Source: Porticoccaceae bacterium (GTDB lineage Bacteria > Pseudomonadota > Gammaproteobacteria > Pseudomonadales > Porticoccaceae). Taken from it: a stretch of DNA of 11,467 bases. Both the position numbers and the translations under genes were made by a program. Position 1 is the stretch's first letter. The number at the start of each line of letters is the position of its first letter. Positions 1 through 5,965 of the stretch are shown one piece after another. A model generated the notes under the pieces. It had not been told where the DNA came from. It saw nothing but the letters and a program-made list of their open reading frames with translations, and searched no databases. Location of the stretch: the NCBI GenBank assembly GCA_028822945.1, contig JAPKCN010000039.1:1-11467 (forward strand). The letters run 5' to 3'.

Positions 1-2
1 AA

Positions 3-203
3 AGCTGCATAACAGGTGCGCTCAAAACACTCCGCATTAGCCACGATCCGACGAGTCTAAGGTTAATTGCTCAGCAGGATTTGCAGATCAAGTTTAACTG
101 CAGTGATAGACCAGTCACTGAAGATACTACTCATGTGCATTCGTATTTTGAAGATAGTAGACATTCGAATAAAATTGTGCCGTTACCGCGGAAAATTATA
201 TAG
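3..203 (+). CDS. possible 3' end of a gene running in from the left edge (unidentified)
   Basis: Reading frame 3 is open from the first bases to a TAG at 201-203, giving about 66 residues with no start in the window. The peptide has a mixed, protein-like composition with a hydrophobic stretch (LRLIAQQDLQIKF) followed by a polar, acidic segment and an end of VPLPRKII. I recognise no family. Codon use (ATA, AGG, TTA, AGA) differs from the well-supported genes in the window. A chance open frame of this length at a contig edge is quite possible, so this is tentative. It could equally be a decayed gene or non-coding DNA. Confidence 0.3.
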   Translation, partial: SCITGALKTLRISHDPTSLRLIAQQDLQIKFNCSDRPVTEDTTHVHSYFEDSRHSNKIVPLPRKII

Positions 204-535
204 CTACTGGCCTACATGAATAAGATCCAATACGCCGCTGATATTATTTTTAGAGTGGTTACCAAGGATCTCAAAATCCATAATTAGTTAACCCTAAAAA
301 ACACCTCCAAAAAGCGACGATCTCAGGGCTTGCCTCGATCAAATGCTCAGAAATATGTACACTATTAGAGGCCTAGGGATTTATGAAATTATCCTACAAA
401 AAAACAAATCATTTAGCCCTGTAACCGAATAAATCGGCGGGTGGTTGCATAATAAAATCGAAGTGACCGCGAAACAAACTCACCACGCGCTGAGTTTTTG
501 CCTTTTGCCTTAGGACCCATAACAACCCTTTAAAC

Positions 536-557
536 TGTTGTCGATTAATCGACAACA
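536..557. repeat. perfect 22-bp palindrome, possible operator
   Basis: The half-site TGTTGTCGATT (536-546) is followed directly by its exact reverse complement (547-557), with no spacer and no mismatch. The flanking bases (C535 and C558) break the symmetry. A TATAAT lies 18 bases downstream at 576-581, so the palindrome would cover the -35 area of that putative promoter. The central TTGTCGA...TCGACAA symmetry resembles sites of dimeric repressors such as the GntR or TetR families. No regulator gene is seen in the window. As RNA it would form an 11-bp stem with little or no loop and no T-run, which argues against a terminator. Confidence 0.6.
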
Positions 558-575
558 CTGGCTAAACGCTGGGGC

Positions 576-581
576 TATAAT
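576..581 (+). promoter_or_regulatory. candidate -10 element (TATAAT) beside the palindrome
   Basis: This is a perfect TATAAT hexamer. No good -35 sits at the usual 16-18 base spacing. TCGACA at 549-554 matches five of six consensus bases, but the spacer would be 21. If active, a transcript would start near 588 and run about 180 bases before arfB. The region is AT-rich, so a chance match is possible. Confidence 0.3.
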
Positions 582-727
582 AAACGCATAGTTCAATGCA
601 CAAAAATAATTTTGAATAGACCTAAGATATCGTGTGCCCTAAAACAATTTTTAAGCCTATTTAACTGAATGCCTTACCTCGACGCACATCTCTGAGCGAA
701 AACCTCGGCTGAGCCGACTGACGCATT

Positions 728-736
728 TGCTATAAT
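728..736 (+). promoter_or_regulatory. extended -10 promoter of arfB
   Basis: TGC followed by TATAAT forms a textbook extended -10 (TGnTATAAT), which can work without a strong -35; none is seen. Transcription would begin near 743 and leave a leader of about 26 bases before the ATG at 769. An odd-length inverted repeat, TCGGCT-G-AGCCGA (705-717), lies over the -35 area and could be a protein-binding site. This is the best promoter-like sequence in the window, but it is predicted only. Confidence 0.55.
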
Positions 737-768
737 GACAATCTTACCAATCAGACGACCACATCTGT

Positions 769-1182
769 ATGATTTATATCAACCCACAGTGCAGTATTGC
801 TGAAACCGAGATCGTGTTTTCGGCGATTCGTGCGCAAGGTGCGGGTGGGCAAAATGTCAACAAAGTATCCTCGGCCATTCACTTACGCTTTGACATCACC
901 GCCTCGTCATTGCCCGAAGTTTACAAGCAGCGCTTACTTAGCCTGAACGACCAGCGCATTAATAAAGACGGCATTATTATTATAAAAGCACAACAGTTTC
1001 GCACCCAAGAAAAAAACCGCGCCAATTCTTTGCAGCGGTTGTGCGATTTAATTAGCGGTATCACCGTCGAGCGCAAAAGGCGGCGCCCAACCAAGCCGTC
1101 TAAACGCTCTCAGAAAAAGCGCATGGACAGTAAAACCCGCCGCGGTAAAATTAAATCGTTGCGCGGTAAGTCTATCGATTAG
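769..1182 (+). CDS. arfB: alternative ribosome-rescue factor ArfB (peptidyl-tRNA hydrolase)
   Basis: ArfB (YaeJ) rescues ribosomes stalled on mRNAs without a stop codon. Its basic C-terminal tail lies in the empty mRNA channel while a GGQ loop hydrolyses the peptidyl-tRNA ester. The 137-residue product has the full layout. An RF1/RF2-like catalytic domain carries RAQGAGGQNVNKVSSA, with the GGQ at residues 26-28, followed by the usual INKDG...Q..RTQEKNRANSL segment. The tail (about 100-134) is very rich in Lys and Arg. Length is typical of the family. No clear Shine-Dalgarno sequence precedes the ATG, but an extended -10 lies 33 bases upstream. It stands alone and faces the lipoprotein gene tail to tail. 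The family call is safe; functional ArfB rather than a close GGQ relative is very likely from the tail. Confidence 0.95.
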   Translation: MIYINPQCSIAETEIVFSAIRAQGAGGQNVNKVSSAIHLRFDITASSLPEVYKQRLLSLNDQRINKDGIIIIKAQQFRTQEKNRANSLQRLCDLISGITVERKRRRPTKPSKRSQKKRMDSKTRRGKIKSLRGKSID

Positions 1183-1327
1183 ATAACATCAAAAATGTCA
1201 ATTATTTAAATTTTTGCCTTTGCAGTATGCATCCAGCTAACAACTATCGGCGTCGTTGGGTGTGAGGAAGCATAAGAGAGGCCACCGAAGTAGCCGTTCT
1301 AACACAACTCGTTTTAGCTGCCAGTGA

Positions 1328-2152
1328 TCAGGACAGATCGGGGTCCTGCGGGTCGTAAAACGATCTGAAATTGTGCAACTCCGGTGCCATACAAGCGACT
1401 GTGCTCTCCAGCGCCGCCTTGGTATCACCGCCAGTTGATTCCCAGGCATCATCGCCAGCCTGCATCGACTCGAAGCTGTCGTGAAAATGTCCCATCATCA
1501 GGTCGATGTCGGATTCCTCTGCTACATTAGAATAAAACCCATAAGCATAAAATCCGCTCTCAGGCATTTCCAAAGTATCCAGCCAGATGTTATAGCTGGC
1601 GGCAAATGCATCGACATCAGCCATACTCTTACCTTCATTTAAGGTACAGCGATAGTAGGAGGATACAAGGTCGGCTCCGCTGCCCGCTTCACCAAAGCTG
1701 GAAGGATCACGCGTAAAATGAAAGCTCCAACCGCCGCGGTTGGCGGCATCACACGCCATGACCGTTTGATACTTAGCAGCCCAAGTCTGAGCTGGCTCAT
1801 CATCGGCCCACTGCTGCCAACTTGCTGCGGCGGCCTCGGCCGAAGTCCACTGCAATTCCCACCAGCCATTATCAAATTCGTTGTCATCGCTGGCAGACTC
1901 ATAGCCCCAGGCTCCTACTAGCTCCTCGGACAACTCCATAGAACGCCACTCCGAGACCATTTCATCGACCGCCTCTCGGCTGTAGTCAGGCCCCGCAACA
2001 CAGGGAATAAATTCGTTATAAAATTGTCTGCCAACCATATCGTAGGTAACAGCCTCCAGCTCGACTACGGCCAACTCGGCAACCTCCTCTACTTGTTTTG
2101 CACAACCTGCCAAAACCATAATCGTTGTAACTACCATCATCAACTTATTCAC
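1328..2152 (-). CDS. predicted acidic lipoprotein with two Cys-paired repeats, function unknown
   Basis: The 274-residue product starts with a short lipoprotein signal: MNK, a hydrophobic stretch, then the lipobox LAGC with Cys17 as the predicted lipidated residue. Export and membrane anchoring are therefore likely; the residue after Cys is Ala, which in E. coli terms favours the outer membrane. The mature part is acidic and rich in Trp, Tyr, Ala, Ser and Asp. I see an internal duplication. Residues about 45-146 and 163-266 can be aligned by a first Cys (51, 169), a GYES/GFYSN segment, a Trp-rich or His-rich middle, and a TVMAC/TVAC motif (Cys134, Cys254). Cys spacing is 83 and 85. Each module may hold one disulfide. 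Start is GTG at 2152, chosen because GAGGG (complement of 2161-2165) sits 8 bases upstream and it leads straight into the signal peptide. I do not recognise the family and propose no function. Confidence 0.8.
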   Translation of the reverse strand: MNKLMMVVTTIMVLAGCAKQVEEVAELAVVELEAVTYDMVGRQFYNEFIPCVAGPDYSREAVDEMVSEWRSMELSEELVGAWGYESASDDNEFDNGWWELQWTSAEAAAASWQQWADDEPAQTWAAKYQTVMACDAANRGGWSFHFTRDPSSFGEAGSGADLVSSYYRCTLNEGKSMADVDAFAASYNIWLDTLEMPESGFYAYGFYSNVAEESDIDLMMGHFHDSFESMQAGDDAWESTGGDTKAALESTVACMAPELHNFRSFYDPQDPDLS

Positions 2153-2550
2153 AATGTCTACCCTCTATGTTGTTGGTTTTGTCCGCAACCGCAAGCATTT
2201 GGCGCGCAAATTTAATAAAAGATAACTAACATGCTATTAAGAATACAAGTATCTGTCGTGGATAAGTAGCGCTAATCTACGGATATTTCCAAAGATTACA
2301 GTAACAGGCAAATTTAACATCTTTACTGTATGAAATCTGTGCTCTAGGGTGCAATACGCAGACGCAATGGCTTGCACGCAAATAGATACACATCTGTTTT
2401 GGCGAATCCAAAGCTACGCTATCTCGGTAAAGATAACCGTGATAAACGAGAGATCAGAGATGACATATTAGATATCACCGCTAAATCAGCAAAATCTGGT
2501 TCTACCCGGAGCATTGGTTTATTATTATCGCAGACTATTGAGGCGCGATT
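2153..2550. other. gap between divergent lipoprotein and ytoQ genes
   Basis: This AT-rich stretch of about 400 bases should contain the promoters of both flanking genes. The lipoprotein's Shine-Dalgarno lies at its left end, and GAGG at 2540-2543 serves ytoQ at its right end. A perfect 8-bp inverted repeat is listed separately. I found no convincing -35/-10 pair on either strand. A 62-codon frame starting with TTG at 2372 overlaps the ytoQ start and was not accepted. Confidence 0.45.
2297..2330. repeat. 8-bp inverted repeat upstream of ytoQ
   Basis: TACAGTAA (2297-2304) and TTACTGTA (2323-2330) are exact reverse complements separated by 18 bases. The arm centres are 26 bp apart, and the arms lie in the shared upstream region of the divergent lipoprotein and ytoQ genes. 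It could be a two-site operator or a chance match in AT-rich DNA. Confidence 0.3.
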
Positions 2551-2991
2551 ATGCAGTTAAAAGTATACCTTTCCGGAGAAATTCATACCGACTGGCGCGA
2601 TCAGATCATTCGTGGTTGTCGCGATCGGCAGCTCGACCTTGTGTTTTATTCGGCAGTCACTGATCACCCGACAAGCGATCGCGCGGGCGACGTTCTCGGC
2701 CCCGAGGAGCGCTCATTTTGGCGCGATCATAAGTCCGCAAAGGTCAACGCTATGCGCACTAAAACGCTGCTTGAAAACTGTGATGTTGCGGTTGTGCGCT
2801 TTGGCGAGCAATATAAACAGTGGAACGCGGCTTTCGATGCCGGTTACTGCGCGGCGCTCGGCAAACCTTACATTAGCCTGCACAGTGAAGATCTGGTTCA
2901 TCCCTTAAAAGAGGTAGATGCAGCCGCTCAGGCGTGGGCGACGACGCCGCGACAGGTGGTCGAGGTCCTAAGCTATATTGGCGGCGAATAG
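2551..2991 (+). CDS. ytoQ: YtoQ family protein (nucleoside 2-deoxyribosyltransferase-like fold)
   Basis: The 146-residue product matches the YtoQ family from end to end. It begins with VYLSGEIHTDWR (residues 5-16), a family hallmark, and carries WNAAFDAGYCAALGKPYISLHSEDLVHPLKEVDAAAQ (91-127). The segment with N, AFDAGY and GKP resembles the substrate pocket region of nucleoside 2-deoxyribosyltransferases, so a nucleoside or nucleotide substrate is plausible. No activity is established for YtoQ to my knowledge. No signal peptide or membrane segment is seen, so it should be cytosolic. The ATG is well supported by GAGG (2540-2543) seven bases upstream. Downstream are two more small plus-strand genes (MOSC and YbjQ), but a 212-base gap makes a shared operon uncertain. 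The gene symbol is taken from the Bacillus family name and is not a statement of orthology. Confidence 0.88.
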   Translation: MQLKVYLSGEIHTDWRDQIIRGCRDRQLDLVFYSAVTDHPTSDRAGDVLGPEERSFWRDHKSAKVNAMRTKTLLENCDVAVVRFGEQYKQWNAAFDAGYCAALGKPYISLHSEDLVHPLKEVDAAAQAWATTPRQVVEVLSYIGGE

Positions 2992-3203
2992 CTATAAGCG
3001 CACCAAATGAACCGTCATGCCTTACTGAGCTCTAGAGTGCGCCAGTCAAATACCAAGCGCTACGATATATGCACGTCTAGCTGGCGATAGCGGTGGCAAG
3101 GCATAGAAATGCAAAGAGTGTGATGGAGAGTGGCAAAAAAAGGCTATAACGAGCCAACCTTGCAGTCAGTTGCGCTCAACCGCATCTACCGAGGTCACAT
3201 AAA

Positions 3204-3755
3204 TTGTTTAAGACAACACAAGAGCTTGAAGGCGGGCTCGATCTCATTAAGAGTTCACCCAAAGATCGCGGTATTGTGGAGCTAATCGTATGCCGACCCG
3301 GCATTGGTAAGCGCGAAGAACTGTCGGAGGCCAGACTCGATATCTATAGCGGTCTCGACGGCGATAACTGGCTCGATCGGGGCGACCGCCACACCGCTGA
3401 TAAACGTGCCCACCCCGACATGCAGTTAAACCTGATAAATTCTCGCGTAATAGCCCTCATCGCGCAGACCCGCGAGCGCTGGCAATTGGCCGGTGATCAG
3501 TTTTATGTCGACCTTGACCTTAGTGCTGATAATCTGCCGCCGGGTACTCTGCTATTAGTTGCTGATGCGGTTATTCAGGTCACCGCAGAACCGCATCTCG
3601 GGTGCAGTAAATTTATCCGGAGATATGGCCGTGAAGCGACAAAATTTGTCAATTCCAAACTCGGTAAGTCACTCAATTTAAGAGGTATTAACGCCAAGGT
3701 AATCACCGCAGGTAAGGTGTCACTGGGCGCACAAATCAACAAAATAAGCGGCTAA
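3204..3755 (+). CDS. stand-alone MOSC domain protein
   Basis: MOSC (MoCo sulfurase C-terminal) domains bind or transfer sulfur groups or handle N-hydroxylated substrates through a conserved Cys. This 183-residue protein consists essentially of that domain. The N-terminal beta segment includes GIVELIVCRPGIGKRE (23-38), the middle carries GLDGDNW, and the C-terminal half has EPHLGCSKFIRRYG (129-142), with Cys134 at the expected conserved position, then LRGINAKVITAGKVSLGAQI (159-178). The NLINSRVIALIA and GDQFYVDLDLSADNLPPGTLL segments are typical of small MOSC proteins of the YiiM/YuaD type. The start is TTG, supported by GAGGT (3191-3195) eight bases upstream; no in-frame ATG gives a full domain. 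The substrate cannot be read from sequence. The YbjQ gene begins 38 bases downstream and may be co-transcribed. Confidence 0.85.
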   Translation: MFKTTQELEGGLDLIKSSPKDRGIVELIVCRPGIGKREELSEARLDIYSGLDGDNWLDRGDRHTADKRAHPDMQLNLINSRVIALIAQTRERWQLAGDQFYVDLDLSADNLPPGTLLLVADAVIQVTAEPHLGCSKFIRRYGREATKFVNSKLGKSLNLRGINAKVITAGKVSLGAQINKISG

Positions 3756-3793
3756 AACCGTGTCCTTTAAACATAATTACTGGCCTGTACCCG

Positions 3794-4108
3794 ATGATTT
3801 ATACAACGACAGAAACCCTTCCCGGACGAAAAATAATCAATGTGCTTGGCGTTGTCACCGGCAATGTGGTGCAATCCAAACACATTGGTCGCGACTTTAT
3901 GGCTCAGCTAAAAAGCTTGGTGGGTGGTGAAATTATCGGCTATACAGAAATGCTGACCGACGCCAGAACCATCGCAATACAGCGTTTAATCGCCAGTGCC
4001 GAGAGCAAAGGGGCGGATGCAGTGATAGGTATCCGCTTCACAACCAGCTCAATTATGGACAGCTCGTCAGAGATTATGGTGTTTGGCACTGCCGTCAAAC
4101 TCGACTAA
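3794..4108 (+). CDS. YbjQ/UPF0145 family protein
   Basis: The 104-residue product is a full-length member of the UPF0145 (YbjQ) family, which forms small pentameric barrels. The family is sometimes labelled 'heavy-metal-binding domain', though that role is not well established. Matching features are TTTETLPG (4-11), GVVTGNVV (19-26), RDF.AQLKSLVGGEIIGYTEML..AR..A (33-62) and the C-terminal SKGADAVIGIRFTTSSI...EIMVFGTAVKL (71-103). No Cys or His cluster that would make a clear metal site is seen, and there is no signal peptide. No Shine-Dalgarno is evident before the ATG, so translation may depend on coupling to the MOSC gene 38 bases upstream. The 3' end faces gabD. Confidence 0.88.
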   Translation: MIYTTTETLPGRKIINVLGVVTGNVVQSKHIGRDFMAQLKSLVGGEIIGYTEMLTDARTIAIQRLIASAESKGADAVIGIRFTTSSIMDSSSEIMVFGTAVKLD

Positions 4109-4227
4109 AACTGGCAACATCCGTAAAACTGTCTTTGTCACAAACACCCTGGAGCCGCACTTTTGATCAACGGCGGTGACTATAGTGGGGTTTAAGTAAA
4201 GCATGGTTAGCGAGAGTTAGCGGGTAG

Positions 4228-5688
4228 CTAGTCAATACCACCCATGCAAAGGTACTTGATATCAAGGTAGTCGTCCATCCCATACTTGGATCCCTCGCGG
4301 CCACTACCCGACTCTTTAACACCGCCGAACGGTGCCATTTCGTTGGAGATTATCGACTCGTTAATACCGACAATCCCAAACTCCAATTGCTCGGCCACGC
4401 GCCATACACGACCGATATCCCGCGAGTAAAAATACGCTGCTAAGCCAAATTCGGTATCGTTGGCCATGGCGATAACCTCGGCCTCGCTATCAAAGCGAAA
4501 GATCGGCGCCACCGGCCCAAAAATCTCCTCGCGAAAAACTCGCATATCTTTGCTCACGTCTGTGAGTATGGTTGGCTCGACATAACTGCCGCCGAGCGCA
4601 CTGCGTCCACCACCAAGCGCAACATGAGCACCCTTGGCAACCGCATCGTCGATCATTTCGCACACCCCATTGGCGGCACTGACGTCAATCAAAGGGCCAA
4701 CAGTCACCCCCGGTTGACTGCCGTCGCCAACTTTGAGCTGCCTGGCAGCAGCGATAAATTTGGCGGTAAACTCATTAAAAATTTTAGACTGCACAATTAT
4801 TCGGTTGGAACACACGCAGGTCTGTCCGGCGTTGCGGTATTTCGAGGCCATCGCACCCTGCACGGCGGCATCGATATCGGCATCGTCAAATACAATAAAC
4901 GGCGCATTGCCGCCGAGTTCCATCGATGTGCGTTTGACGGTTTGTGCGCACTCGGCGATCAACTGCTTACCCACAGGAGTAGACCCGGTAAATGTGACCT
5001 TGCGCACCAGTGGGTTAGAGGTCATCTCGGCACCTATGGCGGCGGTGTGACCCGTGACGATGTTGATTAATCCGGGCGGAAAACCGGCGCGCTCGGCCAG
5101 TTCAACAATCGCCATGGCCGACAGTGGCGTGGCATTTGCCGGCTTACAGACGACCGCACAACCTGCGGCAATCGCTGGGGCAATCTTGCGTGTCAGCATG
5201 GCATTAGGGAAATTCCATGGTGTGATACAAGCGACAACTCCAACCGGCTGTTTAATCACCACCAAACGCTTGTCGCTAGATGATTGCGCGATAGTATCGC
5301 CGTAAACCCGTTTTGACTCCTCGCTAAACCACTCGACATAACTGGCGCCATAGAGCACTTCGCCGCGTGCCTCGGCCAGGGGCTTGCCCTGTTCGGCGGT
5401 CAGCAGCGTAGCTAGATCTTGCTGGTGTTCAAGCATCAGGTTATACCAAATGCGCAACAGTATTGCGCGCTGTTTGACCGTGGTTTTGGCCCATTCGCTC
5501 TGAGCGCGGGCCGCCGCCTCGATCATGCGGCGGGTCTCGGCCGCAGCACACCTTGGCACCAACGCAAGCACCTCTCCGTTGGCGGGATTGGTCACCGGCA
5601 GAGTTTCTCCGCTGTCGGCATCCACCCAGACGCCGTCGATATAGACTTGAGTTTTGATCAATGTGGGGTCTTGAAGTGAAATTGTCAT
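4228..5688 (-). CDS. gabD: succinate-semialdehyde dehydrogenase [NAD(P)+]
   Basis: This cytosolic enzyme oxidises succinate semialdehyde to succinate, the last step of the GABA shunt and of 4-hydroxybutyrate use. The 486-residue protein is a complete aldehyde dehydrogenase. It has the TPWNFP cofactor-site motif (156-161), KPAN (182-185), FTGST (233-237), the general-base Glu257 in MELGGNAPFIVFDDADID, and nucleophile Cys291 in NAGQTCVCSNR. The second Cys (293) forms the CxC pair typical of GabD-type SSADHs and linked to redox switching in some. The C-terminal PFGGVKESGSGREGSKYGMDDYLDIKY is also GabD-like. The ATG start is supported by AAAGG seven bases upstream on the minus strand. No gabT, gabP or regulator gene is adjacent, so the source of the substrate is not shown. 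A related semialdehyde substrate such as glutarate semialdehyde cannot be excluded. Confidence 0.92.
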   Translation of the reverse strand: MTISLQDPTLIKTQVYIDGVWVDADSGETLPVTNPANGEVLALVPRCAAAETRRMIEAAARAQSEWAKTTVKQRAILLRIWYNLMLEHQQDLATLLTAEQGKPLAEARGEVLYGASYVEWFSEESKRVYGDTIAQSSSDKRLVVIKQPVGVVACITPWNFPNAMLTRKIAPAIAAGCAVVCKPANATPLSAMAIVELAERAGFPPGLINIVTGHTAAIGAEMTSNPLVRKVTFTGSTPVGKQLIAECAQTVKRTSMELGGNAPFIVFDDADIDAAVQGAMASKYRNAGQTCVCSNRIIVQSKIFNEFTAKFIAAARQLKVGDGSQPGVTVGPLIDVSAANGVCEMIDDAVAKGAHVALGGGRSALGGSYVEPTILTDVSKDMRVFREEIFGPVAPIFRFDSEAEVIAMANDTEFGLAAYFYSRDIGRVWRVAEQLEFGIVGINESIISNEMAPFGGVKESGSGREGSKYGMDDYLDIKYLCMGGID

Positions 5689-5722
5689 CGCATAGCCTTT
5701 AATCTTTATTGCCTAAATCGAA

Positions 5723-5859
5723 GCGCCCAGGCGCCTTACAGGTGAGCCCCCGAGAACGCTTCTAACAATGCCTCTCGAATTATTAGAAGGTCGACTAGGT
5801 AAGCGCTTTGGGGCATCCTAGCATGCTATATTGTCCAGTTCTAGCCTCCCCCCGCGGGG
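5723..5859. promoter_or_regulatory. divergent gabD/hslV intergenic region with three inverted repeats
   Basis: The 277-base gap between the two divergent genes contains GCGCC-CA-GGCGC (5723-5734), CTTCTAA (5759-5765) with TTAGAAG (5783-5789), and the perfect palindrome CCCCGCGGGG (5850-5859). The first lies in the likely gabD leader. None is followed by a T-run, so they are not obvious terminators. I could not find a convincing heat-shock (sigma-32) promoter for hslV, although that is the usual control in E. coli. TATAAC at 5937-5942 is a possible -10 close to hslV, but no well-spaced -35 goes with it. Confidence 0.3.
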
Positions 5860-5965
5860 CCCTTAAACTACCTTAGCAACGTGTTTAGAGGACATTTAAT
5901 CAGCTGGATATTGATATTTCCACAGTTGACCCAATCTATAACATAGGCAGAGAGGGAGTAAAACA

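Larger units (their letters stand above)
204..768. other. AT-rich gene-free stretch with a palindrome and two -10 hexamers
   Basis: No frame of useful length with a credible start was found here. The stretch holds a perfect 22-bp palindrome (536-557), a TATAAT at 576-581 and an extended -10 at 728-736; these are listed separately. A weak hairpin has arms AAACTCA (476-482) and TGAGTTT (491-497), an 8-base loop and five Ts at 495-499. It could be a poor intrinsic terminator, but only two of its seven pairs are G-C. A nested inverted repeat (GGTTA 257-261 with TAACC 289-293, and GGAT 266-269 with ATCC 276-279) is also weak. No tRNA-like or other known RNA structure was recognised. Confidence 0.5.

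Noticed and set aside
476..499. Hairpin AAACTCA/TGAGTTT followed by five Ts as an intrinsic terminator
   Set aside because: Only two G-C pairs and an 8-base loop; too weak to call on its own, and no clear gene ends just before it.
1237..1452. Minus-strand frame at the 3' end of the lipoprotein gene
   Set aside because: It lies mostly within the lipoprotein gene in another frame, is rich in Arg and Trp, and has no ribosome binding site or family match.
2372..2560. 62-codon frame starting with TTG before ytoQ
   Set aside because: There is no Shine-Dalgarno, the start is rare, no family is recognised, and it runs past the well-supported ytoQ start. Probably chance.
3017..3104. 7-bp inverted repeat ATGCCTT/AAGGCAT between ytoQ and the MOSC gene
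   Set aside because: The arms are 74 bases apart, without extension or T-run; expected by chance at this length.
4206..4222. Direct repeat GTTAGCG (two copies) just after the gabD stop
   Set aside because: Only two short copies with a 3-base spacer; no array, no insertion-site context.
4624..5679. Several plus-strand frames across the gabD region
   Set aside because: They are antisense to an intact dehydrogenase gene with complete active-site motifs and have no recognisable protein features.
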